From: Alkaliphilus serpentinus
Lineage (GTDB): Bacteria > Bacillota > Clostridia > Peptostreptococcales > Natronincolaceae
Length of the DNA: 64,000 bases
Reading direction: 5' to 3'
Assembly (NCBI RefSeq): GCF_009017255.1
Contig: NZ_WBZB01000004.1
Coordinates: forward strand, 62,001-126,000
This document shows, in pieces, positions 1-9,833 of the stretch. Each line of letters begins with the position of its first letter. The first letter of the stretch is position 1. Made by a program: the position numbers and the translations under genes. The notes beneath the pieces were generated by a model. That model did not search any database and had not been told where the DNA came from. It worked only from the letters and a program-made list of their open reading frames with translations.

Positions 1-682
1 CTATTGGCATGAGGTTTTTTCTTAATTCATCCGTTGGTGCGTGAAGGGAAATTGCTAAATTAATGGGTATTTGTAAATCTGCTAATTTCCTAATTTCTGG
101 TGCTAAGCCACAGGTAGACAGGGTTATATGTCTATTCCCAATGTTTAATCCCTTTTCATCATTTACAATATGTAAAAAACGTATTGCCTCATTAAAATTA
201 TGTAGGGGTTCGCCACTTCCCATAATAACTACATTACTGATTCTTTCTCCTAAATCCTCTTCCATTGCCAGAAGCTGTCCAATCATTTCGCTGGCCTTAA
301 GATGCCGAATTAAACCTCCCTTTGTAGAGGCACAGAAGCTACAGCCCATGCTACACCCCACCTGTGAGGATATACAAGCCGTGAGCCCATGCTTATAGCT
401 CATTACTACACCTTCTATTATATTATAATCCTCTAGTAAAAATAAATATTTAATTGTGCCATCTATTTTAGATACCAGCTTTTTTTCAACCCTTACCCTA
501 TTGATATAGGCCCTTGACTTTAATTCTTCTCTAAGTTTTTTTGAAAGGTTGGTCATATCATCAAAGGACTTTACTCCCTTATAAAGCCACTGGAATACCT
601 GGTTGCTACGGAATTTTGGTTCCCCTAACTGCTGAATATATTCTGATAACTCTTCACTGGTAAAGTTTAAAATATCGATCAA
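1..682 (-). CDS. rlmN: 23S rRNA (adenine2503-C2)-methyltransferase RlmN, C-terminus cut by window edge
   Basis: Radical-SAM enzyme that methylates C2 of A2503 in 23S rRNA (and A37 of some tRNAs). About 227 residues are present; the reading frame runs off the left edge, so the last third is missing. The CxxxCxxC cluster motif reads CSMGCSFC, followed by GSGEPLHN and a [10 protein letters not shown] stretch, all family hallmarks. The start is a TTG at 682 preceded by AGGAGG at 7-nt spacing; an in-frame stop lies just upstream, so no ATG start is available. It follows rsmB by 21 bp in the same operon, pairing two rRNA modification enzymes. Confidence 0.93.
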   Translation of the reverse strand, partial: MIDILNFTSEELSEYIQQLGEPKFRSNQVFQWLYKGVKSFDDMTNLSKKLREELKSRAYINRVRVEKKLVSKIDGTIKYLFLLEDYNIIEGVVMSYKHGLTACISSQVGCSMGCSFCASTKGGLIRHLKASEMIGQLLAMEEDLGERISNVVIMGSGEPLHNFNEAIRFLHIVNDEKGLNIGNRHITLSTCGLAPEIRKLADLQIPINLAISLHAPTDELRKNLMPI

Positions 683-703
683 ACTAAATCCTCCTCAGAC
701 ATT

Positions 704-2041
704 TTAAGATTTTCTGATGATTTTAGATATAAAGAAACCATCTGTCCCATCCATTCCAGGGTATAGCTGTAGCATAGCCTCTTGATGATTGCCTGGTATA
801 AAGCTATGGTATTCCTTTGAGATATCTATTAGCTGATAATTCTTGTTATGATTTAAAAAGGTCTCTACCACCTTGTGATTTTCCCTAGGATCTATGGTAC
901 AGGTGCTATATACTATGGTACCACCTATTTTTAAGTATTTAGCAGCATTGGATAATATTTTAGCTTGCATCTCGGTTAAGGCCTTAATATCCTCATTGGT
1001 TTTTCGATATTTGATTTCAGGCTTCCGCCTAATAATTCCTAATCCAGAGCAGGGGGCATCCACCAATACCCCATCAGCCTTTCCTAAAAGGTTTTCATCT
1101 AACTCTATTCCATTAAACTCTTGGGTTTCAATAATATTCACCCCTAATCTCTTGCCATTGGATTGTACCAGCTTTAATTTATGGGGATGAATATCTCTAG
1201 CCAATATCCTTCCCTGATTCTTCATAAGTTGAGCAATATGGGTGGTTTTTCCACCTGGAGCACTACAGACATCAATAACAAAATCCCCCTCCTTAGGATC
1301 AAGGATTTTTGCTATTAACATAGATGCAAAATCCTGTATATAAATATGTCCCTTTTTCAATTCCTCCAACTGTTGAAGATTCTTCTCTCCCTTTATCACC
1401 AAGGCTTCGTCAATATACCCACTCCTATGAATGGTAAAGCCCTTTCCTTCAAGGCTCTTTAGGACATCAGCTACACTTGCTTTTAAGGTATTTACCCTTA
1501 CATAAAGCTCCGGTTTACCATTGTTAGCCTCTAATATTTTTTCCGTAAAGGAAGGATCAAAGAACTTCAAAAAGGTATTCACCATCCATAGGGGATGTGA
1601 ATATTTTAGGGACAGATAAAGAGGTAAGTCATCAGCCCTTGAGGGCATATGGATTTCACCCTTTTTCCGTAAAATATTTCTTAGCACACCATTGATAAAG
1701 CCTGAGGTCTTTTTGCAATATTTTTTTGAAAGCTCCACAGATTCATTGATTGCTGCGGAGGGAGGGATCTTGTCTAAAAATAATAATTGGTACAGGGCCA
1801 ATCTAATGAGGATCAAGGCATAGGGGTGGATTTTTTTCAGCTTTACAGACGAAAATTGACCAATAATATAGTCCAGCTTCATTTGATTTTCCAAAACACC
1901 ATATACCAGCTCCGTTAAAAATCCCCTATCCACTGGGGTATAGGGATTTTCCTTGATCTCCCTGTTTAAGGCTATATTCGAATAGGCCTCCTTCACATCA
2001 ATCTGATAAAGAACCCTTAGAGCCCCTTCTCTTGCAGTCAT
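704..2041 (-). CDS. rsmB: 16S rRNA (cytosine967-C5)-methyltransferase RsmB
   Basis: SAM-dependent m5C methyltransferase acting on C967 of 16S rRNA. The 445-aa protein has an N-terminal NusB-like RNA-binding domain (about 1-130) and a C-terminal Rossmann methyltransferase. The SAM loop DVCSAPGGKTTH is near residue 260, and the two catalytic cysteine motifs DAPCSG (about 330) and YSTCTI (about 380) are intact. Length is normal for the family. It is followed closely by rlmN and preceded by a terminator at the end of yugP, so rsmB-rlmN may start a new transcription unit. Confidence 0.95.
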   Translation of the reverse strand: MTAREGALRVLYQIDVKEAYSNIALNREIKENPYTPVDRGFLTELVYGVLENQMKLDYIIGQFSSVKLKKIHPYALILIRLALYQLLFLDKIPPSAAINESVELSKKYCKKTSGFINGVLRNILRKKGEIHMPSRADDLPLYLSLKYSHPLWMVNTFLKFFDPSFTEKILEANNGKPELYVRVNTLKASVADVLKSLEGKGFTIHRSGYIDEALVIKGEKNLQQLEELKKGHIYIQDFASMLIAKILDPKEGDFVIDVCSAPGGKTTHIAQLMKNQGRILARDIHPHKLKLVQSNGKRLGVNIIETQEFNGIELDENLLGKADGVLVDAPCSGLGIIRRKPEIKYRKTNEDIKALTEMQAKILSNAAKYLKIGGTIVYSTCTIDPRENHKVVETFLNHNKNYQLIDISKEYHSFIPGNHQEAMLQLYPGMDGTDGFFISKIIRKS

Positions 2042-2070
2042 ATTCCTTCCTCCTAGCTATATATCCCCAT

Positions 2071-2099
2071 AAAAAGCAAAGGCTCCTATGGCCTTTGCT
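2071..2099 (-). terminator. Rho-independent terminator of yugP
   Basis: Nine-bp perfect stem (AGCAAAGGC at 2075-2083 with GCCTTTGCT at 2091-2099), followed on the minus strand by a T-run (A-run 2071-2075 on the plus strand). The stem overlaps the yugP stop codon. Confidence 0.8.
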
Positions 2100-2781
2100 A
2101 TCTTCTTCTATTTCTTAATAATATTAATCTTAATAGCTGTGCCACAGATGCCGCCATAGCTGCAACATAGGTAAGTGCAGCAGCCCTTAAAACTCTTTGT
2201 GATGATTGCTGCTCTTCACCAGCAATAAATCCCCCATCTGCCAATAATCTTATGGCTCTACTACTGGCATTAAACTCCACTGGTAGGGTAACAACCTGAA
2301 ATGCTACTGCTGCGCCAAATAAAAGAATGCCTATTTGAAATAATCCATCGTATCCTAGAAATAAACCCCCAATGATAAAGAACCATGCAGCTGATGAGCC
2401 AAAGCTGGCAATAGGAAATATTGCATTCCTCAAGGTTAGTGGAGCATATCCGCCTGCATGTTGAAGAGCATGACCCACCTCATGGGCAGCTACACTCACT
2501 GAGGCAATGGAAGAACCATTATAAACAGCTTGGGACAGCCTAACAACCCTTTTTCTTGGATCATAGTGGTCTGTCATATGGCCTTGAGAAGGCTCTACTG
2601 GGATATCTCTTAGATTATAAGAGTCTAATATCCCTCTGGCAACATCAAAGCCAGTATAGCCTTTTCTTGTAGGAACCCTTAAATAATTATTAAAGGTACT
2701 TTTTACCTTACTTTGAGCATATAAAGTAAAAATTATCGCCGGTATTAATACAATCATGGTTTCATCCACTGGAAAAAACAT
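2098..2781 (-). CDS. yugP: Zinc metallopeptidase, YugP family (membrane)
   Basis: Predicted membrane-bound neutral zinc metallopeptidase (Zn_peptidase_2 family). The 227-aa protein has a hydrophobic N-terminus (about 9-22), the zincin motif HEVGH at residues 100-104, and three hydrophobic segments downstream (about 122-165 and 202-220). Substrates are unknown in the family. It lies 4 bp from the DUF116 gene, as in many Clostridia where yugP and DUF116 genes sit between fmt and rsmB. A strong terminator overlaps its stop codon. Confidence 0.88.
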   Translation of the reverse strand: MFFPVDETMIVLIPAIIFTLYAQSKVKSTFNNYLRVPTRKGYTGFDVARGILDSYNLRDIPVEPSQGHMTDHYDPRKRVVRLSQAVYNGSSIASVSVAAHEVGHALQHAGGYAPLTLRNAIFPIASFGSSAAWFFIIGGLFLGYDGLFQIGILLFGAAVAFQVVTLPVEFNASSRAIRLLADGGFIAGEEQQSSQRVLRAAALTYVAAMAASVAQLLRLILLRNRRR

Positions 2782-2785
2782 AAAC

Positions 2786-3559
2786 TCACTCCTTTATAAA
2801 ATGTATTATCGCTTTTTCTACCTCTTCAATATCTGCTTCAGTGTTAAAGCAAGGGCCTTCGGGCCTTTTATTAACCACGGCTACTACTGGGATACCCTTT
2901 ACATCCTTTAAACCACTAATTAAGTCCCTCTCACAGGCTATTGCAATAATTGCCTGTGGTTTGGTTTTGCTAATGATCTTTCTTGCCAGACTACCACCAG
3001 TAACAATATTAATGGAAACACCATACTTTTCCTTCATCTCCAAAAGCTTATCTACATCGCATTTGCCACACCTTTTACAGTTATCTATATTATGGGTTAT
3101 TTTGTGGGGACAAAAGGATTTTTGAAGACAGTGGGGCGTTAACAATAAGATATCCTGTCCACTAATTTCGTAGGTGTTAGCCATCACCAACTGATTATTT
3201 ATTAGGGTATAGGTTCTGCCTATATCCTCAGTTCTTATTCCCAAGGCTTTTCCAATATAGGAGGTTATGGGAAATAATAACATAAGACTGAGCTTAGCAA
3301 AGGGACTTATATAGGTTGGTATAGGTATATTATACCACATTAGGATGGCTGAGCTTATAGTAGTTAATAATATAACTAGGATAAAAACCAATAATCCAAG
3401 AGAAACTCCTGCCAATAGCCTAGCAAAGGTTAAATCCCTATGAAAATACAAGGTTATGGCAAGGGCAATTAAAGCTATAATCACAAGGGCAGTAATAGCA
3501 ATAACCACGATAAAATTTTTATGATATTTATCCTTTATACACACGTTATGAAAGCTCAT
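2786..3559 (-). CDS. DUF116 domain-containing membrane protein
   Basis: Protein of unknown function, about 257 aa. Two N-terminal hydrophobic segments (about 20-45 and 50-75) are followed by a soluble cysteine-rich domain with spaced cysteines around CPHKITHNIDNCKRCGKC, characteristic of DUF116 and suggesting metal or Fe-S binding. I place the start at ATG 3559 because GGTGAGG lies just upstream; a GTG three codons earlier (3568) is possible. It overlaps the fmt stop by a few bases, so translation is probably coupled. DUF116 genes next to fmt/def are common in Clostridia; the role is not established. Confidence 0.85.
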   Translation of the reverse strand: MSFHNVCIKDKYHKNFIVVIAITALVIIALIALAITLYFHRDLTFARLLAGVSLGLLVFILVILLTTISSAILMWYNIPIPTYISPFAKLSLMLLFPITSYIGKALGIRTEDIGRTYTLINNQLVMANTYEISGQDILLLTPHCLQKSFCPHKITHNIDNCKRCGKCDVDKLLEMKEKYGVSINIVTGGSLARKIISKTKPQAIIAIACERDLISGLKDVKGIPVVAVVNKRPEGPCFNTEADIEEVEKAIIHFIKE

Positions 3560-4493
3560 TTTCCTCACCTAAAACTATGCCTTTTTCTATAGTATTACCA
3601 ACAAGATATTCTTTAACAGTCATACGTTTACCACCGCTAAATTGTAGCTCTTCAATAATTAATAAGCCCTTTGAAGTTCCAACATAGATCCCTTCCTTGG
3701 AAACTTCTATAATCTTCCCTGGTAGATACTCCTCATCAATATTTTCAACCCTACCACGCCAAATCTTCATGGTACGATTTATGTAAGTAGTAAAGGCACC
3801 TGGCCATGGAATGGTACCTCTAATTAAATTTTTAATTTTAATTGCCTCATTGGCCCAATGAATTTTGCCTAAGTCTTTACTCATAATTTTTGCGTAGGTT
3901 GCTTCTTCATCCTTTTGGGGCTCCCTCTCAACCCCTCCAACCTCTATCAGGTCAATGGTTTTAGTTAAAACCTCTGCTCCTATAATCGAAAGTCTATCAT
4001 GTAGCTCTCCAGCGGTTTCATCAGGCTTAATGGCAATTTTTTCCTTTAGGATCATATCTCCAGTATCTAGGCCCTCCTCCATATACATGGTTGTCACACC
4101 AGTTGATGCCTCACCGTTGATAATTACCCAATTAATTGGAGCAGCTCCACGATATTTTGGTAAAAGAGATGCATGTACATTTATACATCCAAAGGGTGGG
4201 ATATTTAAAATCCTTTTTGGTAATATATGTCCATAGGCTACAACAATAATTAAATCTGGTTCTAAATCGTTAACAATCTCAAATACCTCGTCGGTCTTCA
4301 TATTTTCTGGTTGATAAACGATTAGTCCTGCTTCTTGGGCAACCTCCTTTACCGGCGGCATAGTAAGTTTATTCCCCCGCCCCTTAGGCTTGTCGGGTTG
4401 GGTAAATACCCCAATGATCTCATGACCTTCTTCTATAAGGGCTTCTAGACATGGTACGGCAAAATCAGGAGTCCCCATAAATATTATTCGCAT
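3546..4493 (-). CDS. fmt: Methionyl-tRNA formyltransferase
   Basis: Formylates initiator Met-tRNA using 10-formyl-tetrahydrofolate. N-terminal formyltransferase domain with the catalytic Asn-His pair in INVHASLLPKYRGAAP and the Asp in EEGLDTGDM; the C-terminal OB-like domain holds INRTMKIWRGR. The start is set at ATG 4493 (MRIIFMGTPDF), which has AGAGGTG upstream; nine extra upstream residues in the open frame are not family-like. 315 aa, normal length. It follows def, the deformylase acting on the same formyl group, by about 10 bp. Confidence 0.96.
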   Translation of the reverse strand: MRIIFMGTPDFAVPCLEALIEEGHEIIGVFTQPDKPKGRGNKLTMPPVKEVAQEAGLIVYQPENMKTDEVFEIVNDLEPDLIIVVAYGHILPKRILNIPPFGCINVHASLLPKYRGAAPINWVIINGEASTGVTTMYMEEGLDTGDMILKEKIAIKPDETAGELHDRLSIIGAEVLTKTIDLIEVGGVEREPQKDEEATYAKIMSKDLGKIHWANEAIKIKNLIRGTIPWPGAFTTYINRTMKIWRGRVENIDEEYLPGKIIEVSKEGIYVGTSKGLLIIEELQFSGGKRMTVKEYLVGNTIEKGIVLGEENELS

Positions 4494-4503
4494 TTTAACA
4501 CCT

Positions 4504-4950
4504 CTAATCTTCCTTAACAACTAAATCAGTGAATAGTACACCATTCAGGTGATCGATCTCATGGCATAGGGCTACCGCTAATAGGTCCTCACCAGTAATA
4601 ATTACTTCTTCACCCTGGCGATTTAATCCTTTGGCCACAACCCTTTTTGGTCTAACAACCCTACCCGATCTACCTGGAAGGCTCAGACAACCTTCCTCCT
4701 CACATTGTTGACCTTCCTTTTTAAGGATTTCTGGATTAATTAGTTCGATAATCCCATCACCAATATCGATTACAATGATTCTCTTCAGTATCCCTATTTG
4801 GGGTGCCGCCAGACCTACTCCTTCAGCATGGTACATAGTCTCAGCCATGTCCTCCAATAATTGTATAATTTTATCATCAATTTTATCTACTGTTTTTGAT
4901 TGCTTTCTTAATACTGGATCATCATCTTTTCTAATTATTCTAATGGCCAT
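4504..4950 (-). CDS. def: Peptide deformylase
   Basis: Removes the N-formyl group from nascent proteins; a metal (Fe/Zn) hydrolase. The 148-aa protein has all three motifs in order: [10 protein letters not shown] (about 45), EGCLSLPG (about 88) with the metal-binding Cys, and HEIDHLNG (about 130) with the two metal-binding His and the catalytic Glu. It sits between priA and fmt with very short spacers, the standard Firmicute order priA-def-fmt. Confidence 0.97.
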   Translation of the reverse strand: MAIRIIRKDDDPVLRKQSKTVDKIDDKIIQLLEDMAETMYHAEGVGLAAPQIGILKRIIVIDIGDGIIELINPEILKKEGQQCEEEGCLSLPGRSGRVVRPKRVVAKGLNRQGEEVIITGEDLLAVALCHEIDHLNGVLFTDLVVKED

Positions 4951-4965
4951 ATTCTTCCTCCTTTT

Positions 4966-7452
4966 TTACATTAAATTATAGGGATTTATATCAATACCAG
5001 CTAAAATTCCTTTAGGCAGATATTTCTGTCGATGTTGTATAAAAAAATATCTAATTAATCTCTTTAAGGTTCCTAGCTCTACTCCATGATCCTTAAGAAG
5101 TATTTGGTATCTATATTTATTATTGATTTTAGGTATAATTGCTGCATTGGGACCCAATAACATATCATTCATACTCTGATATCCCTTAGACTGAAGAATA
5201 TACCTTATACCATCAGCAATTTTATTAACATACTGAAATAACTCATCATCCCTTCCTCCACTAAAGTTGAGGGCTATTAAGTTGTTGAAGGGGGGATATG
5301 CAAATTCCTTTCGAATTTCCAACTCCTCATTATAAAAGCCTTTGAAATCATGTTTAGATGCAGTAACGATACTAAAATGATTAGGATCATAGGTTTGTAA
5401 AACTACCCTTCCAGCTTGGAGGCTTCTACCTGCCCTACCGGCCACCTGAGTAATTAATTGAAAGCTCCTTTCAGATGCTCTGAAATCAGGTAGGTTTAAT
5501 GTAGAGTCTATAGAGATAATCCCCACTAGGGTAACATTGGGAAAGTCTAGTCCCTTTGAAATCATCTGGGTTCCAATTAAAATATCCTTATTGCCCTTTT
5601 TAAAATCTGCAAGGATTCTCTCATGGGCACCCTTTTTTCCAGTAACATCTAAGTCCAGTCTTGCTACTCTAGCCCCTGGAAATTGCCCTTCTATTACCCT
5701 CTCCAGCTTTTGTGTTCCTGCTCCAAAGTACTTAATCCTATTACTGTTACAACTAGGACAGCTGGTGGGGGCAGATATTTTTAAGCCACAATAGTGGCAA
5801 TTCAAACTTTTAGTCCCCATGTGGAAGGTCATGGATATATCACAATGATTACACTTTACCACATGACCACAGCTTCTACAGGAGACAAAGGTAGAGTAAC
5901 CTCTTCTATTTAGGAATAATATTGTTTGCTTTTTCTTTTCTAGGTTTTCCATAATCAATGACTTAAGTCTATTACTTAATATACTTGTATTACCAGTATC
6001 AAGCTCTTCCTTCATATCTATTACTTCTACCTCAGGCAACTTGGCCATCTGAGGTCTTTTTTCTAAGGTCCTTAATTTGATTTCGCCCTTCTGGGCCTTA
6101 TAATAGTTTTCTATAGAGGGGGTAGCAGATCCTAAGACCACCACTGCCTTCTCTGTCATTCCCCTTAGAAAAGCTATATCAATAGCATGGTATTTAGGGT
6201 TTTGTTCAGATTTATAGGTTTGCTCGTGCTCTTCATCGACGATAATTAAACCCAAATTATTAAAGGGGGCAAATATTGCCGATCGAGCACCTATAACCAT
6301 ATCAACCTTACCCTCTGAAATTCTCCTCCACTCGTCATATCTCTCACCTTCAGAGAGGTTACTATGAAATACTGCAATACCCTCTCCAAATCGTCCTCTA
6401 AAGCGTTCCACCGTTTGAGGCGTTAAGGATATTTCCGGTACCAGAATAATCCCTTCCTTCCCTTCAGCCTTAGCAACCTCCATCAGCTGTAGGTAGATTT
6501 CAGTTTTCCCACTTCCAGTGATTCCATGAATTAAATAGTTATTAGACCTATTATCTATTATATCCCCTACAATTTCTTTAATGATATTTTCCTGTTCTTC
6601 TGTAGCCTTTAGCTTTGGATATAATTCAACCTCATCGGTAGAAAAAGGGTTTCTTTTACTCTCCTTTTCAAAGATGGTAATAAGGCCCTTGGCTTCTAAA
6701 GCTCTTATGGTGGCATTGGTTGTGTTTATTGTCTTTGTTATATCAGTAGTTTTAGCTTCACGATGTTTTAATAAGTATTCTAACATGGCCACCTGTTTAG
6801 GGGCTCGATTTAACTCATTAAGGACAATGTCTATCTCCTCAATGGTTTTTTTCAGCTTAACATATTGCTCTCGTTTGATATTAACCCTTGAGGATAACTG
6901 GTATTCAATATCTAAATAACCTTCCTCCTCTAAGGATTTTATTGCTTGATAACAGTCCTTAAAGGGTAGGGTTTTATTGATGAGATCTTGAGATAGTGAA
7001 CCCCCATGCTCCTCCAGTAGCATCATTATCTGCATTTGTTTATGCTGCTGGTGAGGAATAAAGTTCCTCCAATTTTCTTTTGTTAAATGTAAAATTCTCT
7101 TCTCCTTATTTACGATGCCAGTGGGAATAATACAATGGATGGCCTCAATAAACTTACACATATATTTTTTCCTCATCCAAAAAACCATTTTTATCTGATT
7201 TTCCGACAGGATGCTATGATAATCTAGTGGTGTTATAATCTCCTTTAGCTTTAAAGATTCCTCTTTAATTACAGCTATATTCAGCAGGTAGGCTTCCAGT
7301 CTTTTATTTCCTTTCCCAAAGGGAACTAAAACCCTCATTCCAATTTTTAGGATGTTAATTAGATGGGGTGGAATTAAATAGTCAAATAATTTATCCGTTT
7401 GATGGCTATTATTGTCAACAATTACCTGAGCAACCAGCTTTTTAGAATCCAT
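4966..7452 (-). CDS. priA: Primosomal protein N' (replication restart helicase PriA)
   Basis: Superfamily 2 DNA helicase that reloads the replisome at stalled forks. 828 aa. Walker A GITGSGKTEIYL is near residue 313 and the DEEH box (VDEEHEQTYK) near 410. A double zinc-binding region with CRSCGHVVKCNHC and CHYCGLKISAPTSCPSC lies near 535-575, and helicase motif VI near QVAGRAGR. The N-terminal 3'-DNA-binding domain is present, so it is full length. The start ATG at 7452 is preceded by GGGGGTG. First gene of the priA-def-fmt group. Confidence 0.97.
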   Translation of the reverse strand: MDSKKLVAQVIVDNNSHQTDKLFDYLIPPHLINILKIGMRVLVPFGKGNKRLEAYLLNIAVIKEESLKLKEIITPLDYHSILSENQIKMVFWMRKKYMCKFIEAIHCIIPTGIVNKEKRILHLTKENWRNFIPHQQHKQMQIMMLLEEHGGSLSQDLINKTLPFKDCYQAIKSLEEEGYLDIEYQLSSRVNIKREQYVKLKKTIEEIDIVLNELNRAPKQVAMLEYLLKHREAKTTDITKTINTTNATIRALEAKGLITIFEKESKRNPFSTDEVELYPKLKATEEQENIIKEIVGDIIDNRSNNYLIHGITGSGKTEIYLQLMEVAKAEGKEGIILVPEISLTPQTVERFRGRFGEGIAVFHSNLSEGERYDEWRRISEGKVDMVIGARSAIFAPFNNLGLIIVDEEHEQTYKSEQNPKYHAIDIAFLRGMTEKAVVVLGSATPSIENYYKAQKGEIKLRTLEKRPQMAKLPEVEVIDMKEELDTGNTSILSNRLKSLIMENLEKKKQTILFLNRRGYSTFVSCRSCGHVVKCNHCDISMTFHMGTKSLNCHYCGLKISAPTSCPSCNSNRIKYFGAGTQKLERVIEGQFPGARVARLDLDVTGKKGAHERILADFKKGNKDILIGTQMISKGLDFPNVTLVGIISIDSTLNLPDFRASERSFQLITQVAGRAGRSLQAGRVVLQTYDPNHFSIVTASKHDFKGFYNEELEIRKEFAYPPFNNLIALNFSGGRDDELFQYVNKIADGIRYILQSKGYQSMNDMLLGPNAAIIPKINNKYRYQILLKDHGVELGTLKRLIRYFFIQHRQKYLPKGILAGIDINPYNLM

Positions 7453-7677
7453 TATTTCACCCCCATGCTTATTATATCAAATTACCTATGTTATAGTAAT
7501 AGGTTTTACTTGTACTATAAGATTCTCAATACGAATGCTATTGAAAAACCTCCATCTTCTATTTTGTAAAAATCCAGCAGGCAAACCACTACCTTGTTTC
7601 ACCGAATTTGTTACATCCCGAATATGAAGGCTTACATACTTTGATGATTTTTGAGCTTTTCATCGAAGGATTCTCTT
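7453..7677. other. Intergenic region between coaBC and priA, repeat-like
   Basis: No ORF with a ribosome site. The stretch around 7540-7572 (plus) contains an AAAACCTCCATCTTCTATTTT-like core that loosely resembles 45475-45500 and 14248-14280, so it may be a decayed dispersed repeat. A TATAAT at the priA-proximal end could be the priA -10 box. Confidence 0.3.
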
Positions 7678-8868
7678 TTAAATTGATTTAACAATTTTAT
7701 CTAGTACCTTATGGGCTACTTCCAGCTTTGTCATCTTATCAAGCTTCGTCGTATCTTCCTTTGAATCTATTAAATAGACTACATTGGTGTCCTTTCCAAA
7801 GCCTGCACCCTCTTCAGTTAAATCATTTGCTACAATTAGATCGAGGTTTTTCTTCTTAAGCTTATTCTTAGCATACTCTATAATATCGTTGGTTTCGGCA
7901 GCAAAGCCAACAAGGTATTTGTTTCCCTTTCGCTTTCCTAGCTCCATCAAAATGTCTGGATTCCTTACTAGCTTAATATATAAATCATCATCCTGCTTTT
8001 TCATCTTCTGAGGATGGGTAGCTTCTGGCCTATAATCGGCTACTGCAGCAGACTTTATAATAATATCATTTTCTTCAAAGTTCTCTAGCACGCGATCATA
8101 CATTTCCTCTGCTGTGTTTACTCTAATAAATTCCATACCAGCAGGGGGTTTTAAGTTGGTAGGGCCAGATATAAGGGTAACTTCTGCCCCTCTGCCATGG
8201 GCGGCCTCTGCTATGGCATAACCCATTTTTCCAGTTGAATGGTTGGTTAAGTACCTTACAGGATCAATGGCTTCTATTGTGGGCCCTGCTGTAATTAAAA
8301 GCTTCTTACCCTTTAGATCTGCCTCCATCGATAGGAGCTCTGTAACATAAACAATGATTTTTTCAACCTCACACAGCTTCCCGACTCCTAATTCACCACA
8401 GGCTAATCGACCACTGGCTGGATCAATAAAAGCATATCCCAATGCCTTTAGCCCTTCAATGTTATTTTGTACGATGGGGTTTAGATACATTTTTGTATTC
8501 ATTGCGGGAGCAAATACAACCTTAGCAGTTGAGGCCATAATAGTAGTGGAAAGCATATCATCTGCTATCCCATTGATAACCTTCCCTATGATATTGGCTG
8601 TAGCTGGGGCTACTAAAATCAAATCTGCCTTTTGAGCTAAGCTAATATGCTCAATATCCCAATATCTAGGGGTATCAAACATATCTACTGTTACGGGATT
8701 TTGACTTAAAGCCTGAAAGGTTTGAGGATTCACAAAATGAGTTGCAGATTCAGTCATAATCACGTTGATTTCTGCCCCTAGCTTCTTCAAGCTACTGGTT
8801 ATATCACAAGCTTTATAAGCCGCTATACCACCGGTTACTCCAATTACAATTTTTTTGCCTTTAAGCAT
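7678..8868 (-). CDS. coaBC: Bifunctional phosphopantothenoylcysteine decarboxylase / phosphopantothenate-cysteine ligase
   Basis: Two successive steps of coenzyme A synthesis: ligation of cysteine to 4'-phosphopantothenate (CoaB, C-terminal half) and FMN-dependent decarboxylation (CoaC, N-terminal half). The flavoprotein domain has GVTGGIAAYKA at its start, HFVNPQTFQALS, PAMNTKMY and the cysteine loop SGRLACGELGVG. The CoaB half has ITAGPTIEAIDPVRYLTN, SAAVADYRP and GFAAETND. The start is ATG 8868, which has AAAGGAA about 10 nt upstream; the longer frame begins with an unsupported TTG. 396 aa, normal. Confidence 0.96.
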   Translation of the reverse strand: MLKGKKIVIGVTGGIAAYKACDITSSLKKLGAEINVIMTESATHFVNPQTFQALSQNPVTVDMFDTPRYWDIEHISLAQKADLILVAPATANIIGKVINGIADDMLSTTIMASTAKVVFAPAMNTKMYLNPIVQNNIEGLKALGYAFIDPASGRLACGELGVGKLCEVEKIIVYVTELLSMEADLKGKKLLITAGPTIEAIDPVRYLTNHSTGKMGYAIAEAAHGRGAEVTLISGPTNLKPPAGMEFIRVNTAEEMYDRVLENFEENDIIIKSAAVADYRPEATHPQKMKKQDDDLYIKLVRNPDILMELGKRKGNKYLVGFAAETNDIIEYAKNKLKKKNLDLIVANDLTEEGAGFGKDTNVVYLIDSKEDTTKLDKMTKLEVAHKVLDKIVKSI

Positions 8869-8931
8869 ATTCAAAACATTCCTTTCTAGCAAAGAAAAGC
8901 AATTTATTATTTATTCACTATTACTTGTACT

Positions 8932-8966
8932 TATTCCTTATTACCTATTACCTATTACCTATTACC
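8932..8966. repeat. Heptanucleotide tandem repeat (TTACCTA type)
   Basis: Period-7 array, roughly TTCCTTA followed by repeated TTACCTA units, in the coaBC-rpoZ gap. Similar arrays occur at 55475-55510 and 62090-62113 (see the composite repeats). Confidence 0.7.
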
Positions 8967-8981
8967 ATAGTTCTAACTTCC

Positions 8982-9191
8982 CTACTTATTTGCTTCTTCA
9001 TTATACTTAGTATAATTTACTGCATCTTCATAAATCTCTTGTGTGGCAATTGATACGGGTTTTTTTGATTGAGGGTTAACCAAAAGCTTATCCCCGTCTA
9101 TTATCTGTCTTGCTCGCTTTGAAGCTGCCAGCACTAAAGTATATCTACTATCAACCTTCTTCAATAAATCGTTAATTGATGGATATAACAT
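8982..9191 (-). CDS. rpoZ: DNA-directed RNA polymerase omega subunit
   Basis: Small RNA polymerase assembly subunit. The protein is 69 aa from ATG 9191 (MLYPSINDLL), chosen because GGAG lies 9 nt upstream; the ATG three codons earlier directly abuts that GGAG. The core KVDSRYTLVLAASKRARQI matches the omega signature, followed by a short PVSIATQEIYE tail. It lies directly between gmk and coaBC, the usual Firmicute order. Confidence 0.95.
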   Translation of the reverse strand: MLYPSINDLLKKVDSRYTLVLAASKRARQIIDGDKLLVNPQSKKPVSIATQEIYEDAVNYTKYNEEANK

Positions 9192-9212
9192 CTTTATCAT
9201 CTCCTTGTCTAA

Positions 9213-9815
9213 TTAATATCTAGTTATTATATCTTCATATTGCCTTATTACCCTACAACCCTCTGCTCTAAGGATGGCCTCAATATCCTGAATAGCCCCT
9301 TCTACATTGTCATTTACTATAGCATAATCATATTTAATCACTTGATTAATTTCCTTTAATGCAGAGCTGTATCGTTTATTGATATCCTCCATGGTTTCTG
9401 TACCCCTATTTATAATTCTATTCTTCAACTCTTCTAGGGATGGAGGCAAGATAAATACAAAAACCCCTTCATTGAATTTCTCTTTAATTTGTAAGGCTCC
9501 ATCTATATCTATCTCTAATAATACATCATTGCCAGCCTCAAGATTATCTAATACATATTTTTTGGGGGTTCCATAAAAATTATCATAAACCTTGGCATAT
9601 TCCAAAAGTTCATCTTCTTGAATCATATTTTTGAAGGCATCGGTGTCAATGAAAAAGTAATTAATGCCATCTACTTCTCCTTGTCTAGGTTTACGGGTTG
9701 TTGCTGAAATAGATGCCTTTATATGGGGATTTTCTTCAAGAAGCAGCTTGCAGATTGTTCCTTTACCTGCTCCCGATGGACCTGATATTACTATTAGTAA
9801 GCCTTTTTTTCTCAT
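9213..9815 (-). CDS. gmk: Guanylate kinase
   Basis: ATP-dependent phosphorylation of GMP to GDP. 200 aa with P-loop GPSGAGKGTI at residues 10-19, the GMP-binding segment SATTRKPRQGEVDGINYFF, and the lid region with IINRGTET. Full length. It sits between remA and rpoZ; a (p)ppGpp/GTP-homeostasis gene beside rpoZ is a conserved arrangement. Confidence 0.97.
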   Translation of the reverse strand: MRKKGLLIVISGPSGAGKGTICKLLLEENPHIKASISATTRKPRQGEVDGINYFFIDTDAFKNMIQEDELLEYAKVYDNFYGTPKKYVLDNLEAGNDVLLEIDIDGALQIKEKFNEGVFVFILPPSLEELKNRIINRGTETMEDINKRYSSALKEINQVIKYDYAIVNDNVEGAIQDIEAILRAEGCRVIRQYEDIITRY

Positions 9816-9833
9816 AAACTCTCCTCTTTCTAG

